64,000 nucleotides of DNA from Sphingobium sp. Leaf26 (lineage in GTDB: Bacteria; Pseudomonadota; Alphaproteobacteria; Sphingomonadales; Sphingomonadaceae): assembly GCF_001421665.1 (NCBI RefSeq), contig NZ_LMKV01000023.1, positions 3,879-67,878 on the forward strand. Direction: 5' to 3'. The notes under the pieces were generated by a model. The model was not told where the DNA came from. It saw only the letters and a list, made by a program, of their open reading frames with translations, and made no database searches. The translations under genes were made by a program, and so were the position numbers. Positions 53,188 through 62,084 of this stretch are shown here, piece by piece; position 1 is the stretch's first letter; each line of letters begins with the position of its first letter.

Positions 53188-53733
53188 TCACATCTCGCTG
53201 GAATAGATATCCGCATTTTCGCTCTCGCCGCCCGGCTGGCCGTCCGCACCCAGCGAACTGATGTCGAACGCGCCCTTGCGACCCGGCACGGTGTAGAGAT
53301 AGGCGCGGCCCCACGGATCGTCGGGCAGCTTCTTGATATAGCCGCCCCGGCGATAGCGCTGCGGCTGCGCCAGCGAAGCGGGCGGATTGAGCAGCGCCTG
53401 CAACCCGTCCGATCCTGCGGGATAGGTCAGGTTGTCGAGCCGATATTGCTCCAGCGCCTGCTCGATCGTGGCGATATCCGCCTTCGCCTTCTCGATCCGC
53501 GCGGTATCAGTCGCGGGGATGACGTTGATCGCTACGATCGTAGCCAGCAGGCCGATGATGACGATCACGACCATCAGCTCGACCAGCGTGAAGCCGTGTT
53601 CGGCGGAGCGCCTCTCCCTACATTTGTCATCGTCGCGAAAGCGGGAATCCATCTCCGACGTTGGGACGGGGGAGAGGCTCGGAGATGGATTCGCGCATGC
53701 GCGGGAAAGACAAAGGGTAAGGGTCTTAAACAT
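53188..53733 (-). CDS. gspG: Type II secretion major pseudopilin GspG, unusually long leader
   Basis: 181 residues from ATG 53733, which has AAGGAG 8 nt upstream. The prepilin site is SAEHG|FTLVELMVVIVIIGLLATIV with Gly47 at -1, giving a 47-residue leader instead of the usual 6-10. Leader residues about 14-35 (PSPSLSPVPTSEMDSRFRDD) are translated from an inverted-repeat element (53646-53691). The mature part has the normal C-terminus: LDNLTYPAGSDGLQALL, YIKKLPDDPWGRAYLY and SLGADGQPGGESENADI (Ca2+ site). It is the main subunit of the pseudopilus. Confidence 0.85.
   Translation of the reverse strand: MFKTLTLCLSRACANPSPSLSPVPTSEMDSRFRDDDKCRERRSAEHGFTLVELMVVIVIIGLLATIVAINVIPATDTARIEKAKADIATIEQALEQYRLDNLTYPAGSDGLQALLNPPASLAQPQRYRRGGYIKKLPDDPWGRAYLYTVPGRKGAFDISSLGADGQPGGESENADIYSSEM
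53646..53691. repeat. Inverted repeat inside the gspG leader
   Basis: AATCCATCTCCGA (53646-53658) pairs perfectly with TCGGAGATGGATT (53679-53691). GCGAAAGCGGGAATCCAT on its left flank is typical of a widespread proteobacterial intergenic repeat. The element has been captured in frame within the coding leader. Confidence 0.7.
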
Positions 53734-53744
53734 ATTCAACTCCT

Positions 53745-54962
53745 TCAAGCCCCGGTCAGGCTTTGCAGCTGCAAGATCGGCAGCAGGATGGACAGGATGA
53801 TGACGGCGACGATGCCGCCCATCAATATGATGATGACAGGCTCCAGCATCGCCAGCGCGGTCGAGGTGAAGCTGTCGAATTCGCGTTCCAGATAGTCGGC
53901 GGCGCGCTCCAGCATGGTGTCGAGCCGCCCGGCGCTCTCCCCGCTCGCGGCCAGATAGACGAGCAACGGCGGAAACACGCCGGCCCGGCGCAGCGCGGCG
54001 GACAGGCTGCCACCGCCCCGGATCGCCTCGACAATCTCGTCCGACGCCTTGCGCAGCACCCGGTTGTGGACGGTGTTGGCGGTCAGCGACAGGCCCTCCA
54101 TCAGCGGCAGGCGGCTGGCGATCATGGTGGACAGGGTGCGCGCCATCCGCGCCGCATGCAGGTCGCGGATCAGACGCCCCAGCAAGGGCATGCCAAGCAG
54201 CATCGCGTCGAAACGATAACGAAACCGCTCCACCTTCATCGCCCGCCAGAAACCGACGGCGCCCAGCACGATCAGGATCAGCAGCAGCCACCAGTAAGCG
54301 GCCAGGAATGCGGACACGCCCATCACCATCCGCGTCAACAACGGCAATTCCTGCCCGACCGTGTCGAACTGCTCCACCACCTTGGGCACGACGAAGATCA
54401 TCAGCGCGGCGACCACGAATATGGCGAAGGTCGCCAGCACGCTGGGATAGGCGATCGCCGTCAGCACCTTGGACCGCATCACCGCCTGCCGTTCCATCAG
54501 GTCGGACAGCCGCTCCATGATAGTCGGCAGGCTGCCGGAGCTTTCGCCGGCGGAGATCATAGCGCGATATAGCGGCGGGAAGCTTTTGGGTTCGGCGCCC
54601 AGCGCATCGGCCAGCCGCCGCCCTTCCAGCACGCCGCCATGCACCTTGCCCACGATGGCGCGGACATGATCCTGCTCGCTCTGCTTGCCGATGGTGCGCA
54701 GCGATTCCTCCAACGGGCTGACCTGGGTCAGCGTCGCCAGTTGCCGGGTGAACAGGGTCAGTTCCTTGGCAGACAGGCGCGGCGCGCGAAGCGACAGGCC
54801 CGCCCGCTTGCGCGCGGTTTCGACCGCACCCGGCTCGATCCGCACGATGAACAGCTTGCGCGCGTCGAGTTTGGCGCGCGCATCCTCGACCGTCGCGGCC
54901 TTGATGCTGCCGCTGCGCTCCCGCCCGGCCGGGTCGATGACGCTATAGTCGAAATCAGCCAT
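53745..54962 (-). CDS. gspF: Type II secretion inner-membrane protein GspF
   Basis: 405 residues from ATG 54962, overlapping the gspE stop by 8 nt. It has the duplicated GspF domain: FTRQLATLTQVSPLEESL with PPLYRAMISAGESSG, and ARTLSTMIASRLPLMEGL with PPLLVYLAASGESAG, plus three membrane helices (VLATFAIFVVAALMIFVVP and the C-terminal VIIILMGGIVAVIILSILLP). It forms the rotor or platform core between GspE and the pseudopilus. Confidence 0.9.
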   Translation of the reverse strand: MADFDYSVIDPAGRERSGSIKAATVEDARAKLDARKLFIVRIEPGAVETARKRAGLSLRAPRLSAKELTLFTRQLATLTQVSPLEESLRTIGKQSEQDHVRAIVGKVHGGVLEGRRLADALGAEPKSFPPLYRAMISAGESSGSLPTIMERLSDLMERQAVMRSKVLTAIAYPSVLATFAIFVVAALMIFVVPKVVEQFDTVGQELPLLTRMVMGVSAFLAAYWWLLLILIVLGAVGFWRAMKVERFRYRFDAMLLGMPLLGRLIRDLHAARMARTLSTMIASRLPLMEGLSLTANTVHNRVLRKASDEIVEAIRGGGSLSAALRRAGVFPPLLVYLAASGESAGRLDTMLERAADYLEREFDSFTSTALAMLEPVIIILMGGIVAVIILSILLPILQLQSLTGA

Positions 54963-56493
54963 CGGCGATGGTTTCCGCCTCGATCGCGTCGCGGCGCGAC
55001 ACGCGAATGGCTTCTTCCGCCGTGGTCTGCCCGTCGCGCACCAGCGCCCGCGCCGCGGAGCCGAGGTTCGGCGCATTCAGGAAGGCGTGACGGGCGATCA
55101 GCGACTCGTCGCCACCATCGTTGATGAGGCGGCGGATGGTGTCGTCCACCCGGATCGCCTCGAACACGCCGATGCGGCCCTTATAGCCTGTGCCGTTGCA
55201 CTCGTCGCAGCCCCGCGCGCGATAGATGATGGTGCCCGGATCGAAGCCCAGCAGCGCACTGGCAGACTTGTCCGCCTGCACCGGCTCGCGGCAGTTCTGA
55301 CAGAGGCGACGGACCAGCCGCTGGGCGATCACGGCGCGAAGCGTAGAGGCCAGCAAAAACGGTTCGACCCGCATGTCGCGCATTCGCGTGATCGCGCCCA
55401 CGGCATCATTGGTATGGACGGTGGACAGCACGAGATGCCCGGTCAGCGACGCCTGCACCGCAATCTCTGCCGTCTCGCGATCGCGGATTTCCCCAACCAT
55501 GACGACATCGGGATCCTGCCGCAGGATCGCGCGCAGCCCCGCCGCGAAGGTCAGGCCGACCTTGGCATTGACCTGCGTCTGGCCGACGCCCTCCATCGCA
55601 TATTCGACCGGGTCTTCGACCGTCAGGATATTGCGCGAACCATCGTTCAACTGACGCAGGCCGGCATAGAGCGTGGTCGTCTTGCCCGAACCGGTCGGCC
55701 CGGTGACCAGGATGATACCGTTCGGCTCGCCCAACCCTTCGCGGAAGATGCGATCGGGCGTACCGTTCATCCCCAGCAGGTCGAGCGTGATCCCCGCATT
55801 CTCCTTGTCCAATATGCGCAGCACCACCCGCTCGCCCGCCCGGCTCGGCAGGGTGGACACACGCACATCGAGCAGCTTGCCGCCCAGCGTCAGGCCGATG
55901 CGCCCGTCCTGCGGCACGCGCCGCTCGGCAATGTCCAGCCGCGCCATCACCTTGATGCGGCTGACCACGACCGGCGCCACATGGGGCGGCATGCGCAGCG
56001 TCTCACGCAGCACCCCGTCCACGCGCATGCGCACGATCAGGCCCGTCTCATAGGGTTCGATATGAATGTCCGACACGCCTTGCCGCGCCGCTTCAGCGAT
56101 GATGCCGTTGATCAGGCGGATGGCGGGCGCGTCGTCCGCGCTGTCCAGCAGATCGTCGGCGGTCGGGATATCGGCGGCCAATATGTCCAGTTCGTCCGCG
56201 CCGACCTCCAGCGATCCCGCCATGGCCGCCGCGCTGCCCTCCATCGCATAGTGATTGGACAGATGCCGGTCGAACTCGCCCGGCGCGACGAAGATGACAT
56301 CGAAGCTGCGCGCCAGATGGCGACGCACTTCCAGCAGGATGCGCGGATCGCTGCCTTCGCGCACGGCGATGGTCAGCCGCTCGCCCTCGACCGGCAGCAT
56401 GACGACGCCGTGCTTGCGCGCAAAGACATAAGGAATGTCGATCGGCCGCGACGGTGCCGGAGGAAATTCAACGCCGTGCGGCTGGTCGCTCAC
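54955..56493 (-). CDS. gspE: Type II secretion ATPase GspE
   Basis: 512 residues. N-terminal GspL-binding region, then the secretion ATPase core: Walker A GPTGSGKTT (265-273), the Asp box ILTVEDPVEYAM, Walker B DPDVVMVGEIRD and the His box TGHLVLSTVHTNDA. The tetracysteine C-terminal subdomain (CQNC and CDEC) is intact. It powers pseudopilus assembly at the inner membrane. It overlaps gspD by 4 nt. Confidence 0.95.
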   Translation of the reverse strand: MSDQPHGVEFPPAPSRPIDIPYVFARKHGVVMLPVEGERLTIAVREGSDPRILLEVRRHLARSFDVIFVAPGEFDRHLSNHYAMEGSAAAMAGSLEVGADELDILAADIPTADDLLDSADDAPAIRLINGIIAEAARQGVSDIHIEPYETGLIVRMRVDGVLRETLRMPPHVAPVVVSRIKVMARLDIAERRVPQDGRIGLTLGGKLLDVRVSTLPSRAGERVVLRILDKENAGITLDLLGMNGTPDRIFREGLGEPNGIILVTGPTGSGKTTTLYAGLRQLNDGSRNILTVEDPVEYAMEGVGQTQVNAKVGLTFAAGLRAILRQDPDVVMVGEIRDRETAEIAVQASLTGHLVLSTVHTNDAVGAITRMRDMRVEPFLLASTLRAVIAQRLVRRLCQNCREPVQADKSASALLGFDPGTIIYRARGCDECNGTGYKGRIGVFEAIRVDDTIRRLINDGGDESLIARHAFLNAPNLGSAARALVRDGQTTAEEAIRVSRRDAIEAETIADG

Positions 56494-58697
56494 TTGCGTT
56501 CTCCGCTTGCCGGTATCTCGACCGGTCGCACCACGCCGCTCGACTGGCGGACGCTGGGTTCGATCACTTGCGCCGGTGCGGCACCGACTTCCGGCTGCAC
56601 CACGGCATCGCCCGGCTGTGCTGCGACCGGCGGCGTCGCGCCCATATAATCGCGCACCAATTCGTCGATGGTCGGCTCCATGTCGGGATTGCGCTGCAAC
56701 TGCATGCCGCGAACATAGCCGTAGCGCTGCTGCGTCAGCCGCTGCGCGTCCTCCTTCGATCGCAATATGGTCGGGCGGATGAAGACCATCAAATTGGTCT
56801 TGGTCCGGCTCCGGCTGCGTGACTTGAACAGTTCGCCCAGCCCCGGAATGTCGGACAGCAGCGGAATGCGCTCGATCGTCTTGCGCTCATTATCGTCCAG
56901 CAGGCCGCCGAGCGCGAGGATCTCGCCATCATCCACGGTGACCGTCGTCTCGATCTCGCGCTTGTTGATGATGAGGTCGCTGCTGGAGTTGCTGACCGGC
57001 CCGGCCACGCTCGACACTTCCTGCTTCAGGAACAGCTTGATCGCGCCGCCGGTATTGATCTGCGGCTTGACCTCCAGCTTGATGCCGACATCCTGCCGCT
57101 GGACGGTGCGGAACTGATTGTCGAAATTCTGGCTCAGCGCCTCGCCTGTCGTCACCGGCACTTGCTGGCCGACCAGGATCGACGCTTTCTGGTTGTCCAG
57201 CGTCATCACCGACGGCGTGGAGAGCAGGTTGCTTTCGGTATCGGACTTCACCGCATTGATGATCGCGCCGAAAATGCCGTTCTTGCCGATGCTGCCGCCC
57301 AGCCCGGCAATCGCACCGGTCGCGCTGGTCAGGCTGCTAAGCGCGGCCTCCTGCAAGCTGCTGGCGAGATCGCCGCTATTCTGCATCTCCGTGGTGGTTT
57401 TCGTGCCATCGGGCGCCACCACGGTCGTCGTCGTCGTGCCTAGTTGGGTCGCGCCATAGGCCCCGGCCAGCGTCAACAGATTGGGTGAGGCATTGCTGTA
57501 GTTGGTCGCCGCAAAGCCGGTCGACGTGCTGCCCAGCAGGAATTGCACGCCCAGCTTCTTGGCCGCCGCATCGCTGATCTCCACGATGATGGCTTCCACC
57601 AGCACCTGTTCGCGGCGCGTATCGACCTGTCGGATCGTCTCGCCCAGCATCCGCTGCACGTCGCTGTTGGCCGCGACAATGATGGCATTGGCGCCTTCGT
57701 AACGGGTGACGATCGCCGGGCCGCGCGTGGATATTCCCCCGCCGCTGGACGAAGACGAGGAGGAAGCTGCCGCCACCGGCGCCGCCGCCTGAGACGCAGG
57801 AGCCGCGCCGCCGGCCGCCGGTGTGGAGGCCGTCACCGGCTGGCTGGTCGATTGCCCCACAAGCTGCTGCAACACCGGCAACAGCTTTTCCGCATCGGCA
57901 TGTTCCAGCCAATAAACGCGGATTTCGGTACCGCTCGCCGCCTGCTGGTCCAACTGGCGCGCCATCGCCACCAGCCGGGCCACGGTATTGGCATCGCCCC
58001 GGATCGCGACTGCGTTGCTGCTATCGATCGGCACCACGGTCGCGGCCGATGGCGCGGCATTCTCGCCTCCGCCACTGGCCACCAATGCCTGCAAGGATGT
58101 CGCGATCTCCCGCGCGCCGGCATTTTTCAGCATCACCATCTGCGTCGCCGCCGTATCCCGGTCGATACGCGCGATCACCTGCCGGATGCGGGCGATATTA
58201 TCGGCATAATCGGCCACGACCACGCTGTTGCCGGCGCGGTTGGCGGTGACGGAGCCTTCCTTGCTCACCAGCGGGCGCAGCGTCTCCAGCGCGCTCGCCG
58301 CGTCGATCGAGCGCAGGCGGAAGACTTCGGTGACGAAGCTGTTGCGGCTGGCCGCGCGGCCCACGCTGCTCGGCTGGCCCGCCGCGCCATCGGCCGGCTG
58401 GATGCGATAGGCCCCGCCCGGCGCCGGCACCGCGACCAGCCCGTTGGCGCGCAGGGTCGACAGCACGATCTCGAAATATTCGGAGCGGGACAGCGGCCGA
58501 TCGGTCACGACCGACACCTTCCCCTGCACCTTGTTGTCGATGATGAAAGTGCGGCCGGTCACGCGCGCCGCATCCTGAATGAAGGCGCGGATATCGGCGT
58601 CGCGCACGTTCAGCGTCTGCTGCGCCATGAGCGGCGCGGCAATCGGCGTGGCCAAGGCAAGGGCGGTTGCAGCGGAGAGGAGGAGTTTGCGGGTCAT
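56490..58697 (-). CDS. gspD: Type II secretion outer-membrane secretin GspD
   Basis: 735 residues. A signal peptide ends at PLMAQQ. N0 (TLNVRDADIRAFIQDAARVTG) and N1-N3 domains (EVFRLRSIDAASALETLRPL, VAIRGDANTVARLVAMARQLD) precede the secretin core (VPVTTGEALSQNF, QDVGIKLEVKPQI, IVNKREIETTVTVDDGEILALGGLL). There is a low-complexity Ala/Ser/Gly insertion of about 40 residues within N3. No C-terminal S-domain pilotin motif is evident. It forms the outer-membrane channel. Confidence 0.95.
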   Translation of the reverse strand: MTRKLLLSAATALALATPIAAPLMAQQTLNVRDADIRAFIQDAARVTGRTFIIDNKVQGKVSVVTDRPLSRSEYFEIVLSTLRANGLVAVPAPGGAYRIQPADGAAGQPSSVGRAASRNSFVTEVFRLRSIDAASALETLRPLVSKEGSVTANRAGNSVVVADYADNIARIRQVIARIDRDTAATQMVMLKNAGAREIATSLQALVASGGGENAAPSAATVVPIDSSNAVAIRGDANTVARLVAMARQLDQQAASGTEIRVYWLEHADAEKLLPVLQQLVGQSTSQPVTASTPAAGGAAPASQAAAPVAAASSSSSSSGGGISTRGPAIVTRYEGANAIIVAANSDVQRMLGETIRQVDTRREQVLVEAIIVEISDAAAKKLGVQFLLGSTSTGFAATNYSNASPNLLTLAGAYGATQLGTTTTTVVAPDGTKTTTEMQNSGDLASSLQEAALSSLTSATGAIAGLGGSIGKNGIFGAIINAVKSDTESNLLSTPSVMTLDNQKASILVGQQVPVTTGEALSQNFDNQFRTVQRQDVGIKLEVKPQINTGGAIKLFLKQEVSSVAGPVSNSSSDLIINKREIETTVTVDDGEILALGGLLDDNERKTIERIPLLSDIPGLGELFKSRSRSRTKTNLMVFIRPTILRSKEDAQRLTQQRYGYVRGMQLQRNPDMEPTIDELVRDYMGATPPVAAQPGDAVVQPEVGAAPAQVIEPSVRQSSGVVRPVEIPASGERK

Positions 58698-59551
58698 TGG
58701 CCTTGCACTATGATGTTGACCGATGCGACGGCGGCGCCGCGCTCGACGGTCAGGGAGAGGCGCGCGCCGGGCGCGATCTGGTTCTGAAGGGTCTGAAGAT
58801 CGCCCGCCGATCCGATCGGCTGGCCATTCACCTGACTGATGATGTCACCGGCCTTGAAGCCGACGCCGGCAAAGCCCGGCCCCTTGGGCAGGACGGCAAG
58901 GCCGGTGACACGCCCATTCTGCATGCGCGGGGCAAAGCCGATATCGCGCTTCAGGCTGTCGACGGTGGGACCGGCGCCGGGCGGAGCGGGCGGCGGTGGC
59001 GCGGCACTCTGCCAGCCAGCGCCTGCCGCCGGGGCAGCCTCCACTTCGGGCGCAGGCGTCGACTGGTCGAGGAATATCTGCTCCTCCGCCCCGCCCCGGT
59101 CGATCGTCGCATGGTCGAAGGCAACCGCCTTCAGCACCACGCCGGGCATGATCTCATCGCCCACGGCAAAGCTGTTCTGGACGCCATCGGGCGAGGCGAT
59201 GATGGCGGAACCCAGCCCCGACCCTTCGTTCAACCGCACGCCATAGAGCGTGAGGGCCAGCGAAGTGACGACGCCATCGCCTGCCTGCTGCGGCGCGCCG
59301 GTACGAAAGAAGGGATCGAAACTGGCGAACAGCGCCTGCCGCGCATGGGGCGACAGCAATTGCGCCTGCCGCCCTTCCCACGGGCCGAAGCTGCCGACCG
59401 GCGCCATCACGGCCCAGACCAGCCGCACCAGTTGCAGCGCCAGCATCACCAGCAGCGCCTTTTCCAGCAGCGCCAGCCAGTCGATCGCCGGAATGGAAAG
59501 CGACCGGCTCCGCCTGAAACCGCCTATCCTATCGCCAAATGGCACACGCAT
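58694..59551 (-). CDS. gspC: Type II secretion protein GspC
   Basis: 285 residues, first gene of the operon. One membrane helix (LLEKALLVMLALQLVRLVWAVM) precedes the homology-region domain (SLALTLYGVRLNEGSGLGSAIIASPDG) and a C-terminal PDZ domain (FAGVGFKAGDIISQVNGQPIG). It connects the inner platform to the GspD secretin. ATG 59551; a PHO-box-like triple repeat is 64-92 nt upstream. Confidence 0.85.
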   Translation of the reverse strand: MRVPFGDRIGGFRRSRSLSIPAIDWLALLEKALLVMLALQLVRLVWAVMAPVGSFGPWEGRQAQLLSPHARQALFASFDPFFRTGAPQQAGDGVVTSLALTLYGVRLNEGSGLGSAIIASPDGVQNSFAVGDEIMPGVVLKAVAFDHATIDRGGAEEQIFLDQSTPAPEVEAAPAAGAGWQSAAPPPPAPPGAGPTVDSLKRDIGFAPRMQNGRVTGLAVLPKGPGFAGVGFKAGDIISQVNGQPIGSAGDLQTLQNQIAPGARLSLTVERGAAVASVNIIVQGQ

Positions 59552-59614
59552 GATGGTGAAATACGCCCCCGATTAGTCTCAGGGTGTCAGCTAGGCGGAC
59601 TATCTTACTCCAGA

Positions 59615-59643
59615 ATGACATTTATATGACTGATATATGACAT
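59615..59643 (-). promoter_or_regulatory. PHO-box-like repeats upstream of the gsp operon
   Basis: Read on the minus strand: ATGTCAT-ATAT-CAGTCAT, then ATAA and ATGTCAT. GTCAT occurs three times at an exact 11-bp period, the architecture of PhoB sites (consensus CTGTCAT with 4-bp AT-rich spacers). It lies 64 nt before gspC and in the region divergent from the 2OG-oxygenase gene. Confidence 0.7.
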
Positions 59644-59736
59644 GGCGTAGCAGGCCTGCCGCGCGACTTGCATTTTCACGGACGGAAGATAGGCGTGGCG
59701 ACGTCTTTCTCTCAACTTCGCCTTTTCGGATCGCCC

Positions 59737-60390
59737 ATGACGGACCAGATCGACATTCCACCCACAGTCTCGGATGCCGATCCTGCGCGGATCGCGGCCC
59801 ATCCGCGTATCCAGCGTGTGCCCAACAGGGAATTGACCCTGTTCATCCAGCGTGATTTCCTGAACGCACAGGAATGCGCCGCGCTGATCGAGCGAATCGA
59901 CGCGAAGCGCCGACCCTCGACCATCGCCGATGCCAATGGCGATGGGTATTTCCGCACCAGCGAGACATGCGATCTCGACCATGGCGATCCCTTCGTCGAC
60001 GCCATCGATGCGCGTCTGGACGCGCTTGCCGGCATCGCCGCGCCACACGGCGAACCGATCCAGGGCCAGCGCTATGATGTGGGGCAGGAGTTCAAGGCGC
60101 ATACCGACTATTTCGATCCGAAGGGCGCGGACTATCCGCGCTATTGCTCCGTCGCCGGCAACCGGACCTGGACGCTGATGATCTATCTGAACCAACCGCT
60201 GGCCGGCGGCGCCACCCGCTTCACGAAGATCGGCAAGACGGTGCAGCCGGAGATGGGCAAGCTGTTGATATGGAACAATCGGCTGCCGTCAGGCGAACCT
60301 AATCCCGCCAGCATCCATCATGGCATGAAGGTGCGGGCCGGGGTGAAGCATGTCATCACAAAATGGTATAGGGAACGTCCCTGGGGGTAA
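59737..60390 (+). CDS. 2OG-Fe(II) oxygenase (prolyl 4-hydroxylase family)
   Basis: 217 residues from ATG 59737 (MTDQIDIPPTV); an in-frame ATG at 59668 would add 23 residues. Fe ligands are His and Asp in EFKAHTDYFDP and a distal His in the ASIHHGMKVRAGVKHVITKWY region, with the 2-oxoglutarate-binding basic residue (Lys) nearby. It hydroxylates proline or other residues in proteins or small molecules. It is divergent from gspC and convergent, with adjacent stops, to the CYTH-CHAD gene. Possible relation to proteins exported by the type II system is speculative. Confidence 0.8.
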   Translation: MTDQIDIPPTVSDADPARIAAHPRIQRVPNRELTLFIQRDFLNAQECAALIERIDAKRRPSTIADANGDGYFRTSETCDLDHGDPFVDAIDARLDALAGIAAPHGEPIQGQRYDVGQEFKAHTDYFDPKGADYPRYCSVAGNRTWTLMIYLNQPLAGGATRFTKIGKTVQPEMGKLLIWNNRLPSGEPNPASIHHGMKVRAGVKHVITKWYRERPWG

Positions 60391-61812
60391 TCAGACCCAG
60401 AAGCGGCAGGCATCCACCAGCTTGCCGTGCGCCTTTGCGGCGGCCGCGAGTAGTTGCGGCCTGTCCGCCATATCCGTCTCCGCCTTCAACCCGATCCGCG
60501 CCATTGTCCTGGGCGCCGTCACCAGATCGTTGAGCGCGCCGAGCTTGTCCTGCATCGCCTCCAGCCGGGTAATGAAGCGCTCATACCGCCGGCGCGCTGC
60601 CTTGGCGCTAAAAAGGCTGCCAAAATATTCGGCACCATAGCGCAGCTTCTTCGCATCTTTTCGCACCGCGTGACGCGCTTCGTCGCTCAGCCGCTTCATA
60701 TGCTTGCCGCCCCTGACGACCCGCTTGCGACGTTTGCGCAACCGTTCCGCCGCGAAGGGCGCTATCGGCTGCTCCGCCTCTTCGCCCAGCCCCGCGCCGG
60801 CCGCCAGCCATTGCGTCAGGTCGAGAAGCAACATCCGCACTCTTGCCGAAGCGAGCCATTGCAATGCCCGCGCATGCGCTTGCCCCCGCGCAGTCTCCAG
60901 CCTGTCACGTCCGCCTGCGTCCGCGACCTCCAGCACATCCAGATCGCGCGCCTCGCCCAATATATGCGCCAGCCAGCGCAACTCACCCTGAAAACCGGTA
61001 ACGTCCTCGTCCCGCAACACCGGCCTGAACAGGCTCAGCGCGGTGCGCAACCGGCGGATCGCGACCCGCGCCTGATGCAGCGCGGCGGGCGCATAGGCCT
61101 CCAGCAACAGCGCCTCGTTCAGTCTATAATGGCGCAGGCACAGCGCAACGATCTGCCCGAAGGCCGTACCGATCGTCATGCCAGGATCAAGCACGACCGG
61201 CTCCGCCTTGTGCGCATGAGCCAACGGCCCAGCCAGCCGATAGCCGCGCTCCGACTTGCTCAGCACCCCGGTCCGCACCGCCACATCCGCGTCGATCTGC
61301 CGCGCCAGAGCGAACAAGGCCGCCGGCTCACCACTCTTCAGTTCCAGCTCGATCTCGCAGATCGGCGCCTCCCGCTCGGCCGCCCGCACCACGCCCCGGT
61401 CGAGCACCAGTTCGATCAGCGCCCCGTCCTGCGGCACCAGCCAGGTCCGCCGTTCCACTATCACCTCGAACATCGGCGCGACATCGACCGCCGCATCGCC
61501 CAACAGCGCCGCCACCGGATTGGCGTCATCCAGCACCGGTACGTTGCCCCGCACCGGCCGTTCCCACTCATCCCGCGCAAACAGGCCGGCCCCGCCGCGC
61601 CCGTTCGCCTTGACCGTCTGGATGCGTCGCCGCCCCGACCGCCGGATGCGCATGCTCACCCCTTGCCGGGCCAGCCGATGATCGGGCGTGTCGAAATAGG
61701 TCGCATGCAGTGTCGCCGTCTCGCAATCCACATCCTGTAACGGTGGCCATTGCGCGAAAATGTCTGCTGCTTGTGCAGACAGTTCCAGCTTGAGTTCGAT
61801 TTCCGGTTGCAA
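60391..61812 (-). CDS. CYTH-CHAD domain protein (polyphosphate-related)
   Basis: 473 residues. N-terminal CYTH triphosphate-tunnel domain with the ExExK motif EIELK (4-8), YFDTPDHRLARQG and RRIQTVKANGRGGAGLFARDEWE. C-terminal CHAD domain is His/Arg rich with LHQARVAIRRLRTALSLFR and KRLSDEARHAVRKDAKKLRYG. CYTH members hydrolyse tripolyphosphate or make cAMP; CHAD domains bind polyphosphate. Its start is about 100 nt from the PHO-box-like array at 61914-61953, consistent with a phosphate-metabolism role. Confidence 0.85.
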   Translation of the reverse strand: MQPEIELKLELSAQAADIFAQWPPLQDVDCETATLHATYFDTPDHRLARQGVSMRIRRSGRRRIQTVKANGRGGAGLFARDEWERPVRGNVPVLDDANPVAALLGDAAVDVAPMFEVIVERRTWLVPQDGALIELVLDRGVVRAAEREAPICEIELELKSGEPAALFALARQIDADVAVRTGVLSKSERGYRLAGPLAHAHKAEPVVLDPGMTIGTAFGQIVALCLRHYRLNEALLLEAYAPAALHQARVAIRRLRTALSLFRPVLRDEDVTGFQGELRWLAHILGEARDLDVLEVADAGGRDRLETARGQAHARALQWLASARVRMLLLDLTQWLAAGAGLGEEAEQPIAPFAAERLRKRRKRVVRGGKHMKRLSDEARHAVRKDAKKLRYGAEYFGSLFSAKAARRRYERFITRLEAMQDKLGALNDLVTAPRTMARIGLKAETDMADRPQLLAAAAKAHGKLVDACRFWV

Positions 61813-61913
61813 GTCCTGGCTCCTGCCGCTGCCCGCTGCCCCCTGCCCGCTGCCGAAGCCCTCGCGATCACCATGCCCGTAGCATGGCCTGTCCGTTCAT
61901 GGAATCGCCATGA

Positions 61914-61953
61914 GAGTCGCCATACTGTCACATGACAGTCTCCATATAGTCAC
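61914..61953. promoter_or_regulatory. Tandem PHO-box-like array between CYTH-CHAD and lipoprotein genes
   Basis: GTC recurs at 61916, 61927, 61938 and 61949, an exact 11-bp period: GAGTCGC-CATA-CTGTCAC-ATGA-CAGTCTC-CATA-TAGTCAC read in order. The second unit matches CTGTCA(T/C). ACTGTCA-CA-TGACAGT (61924-61939) is also a perfect palindrome. It is about 100 nt before the CYTH-CHAD start and 130 nt before the lipoprotein start. Confidence 0.5.
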
Positions 61954-62084
61954 AGAACCAGCATCACCATGTCATCTGGCGCGCCTAACTGCCCGATCCG
62001 AGGGCGACAGGGGGCGTTGTCCGAATCGAAATTCCCCTGCGCTCCGCACTTCAACCATCCCGGCATGACCGGAGCGGAGACGAC

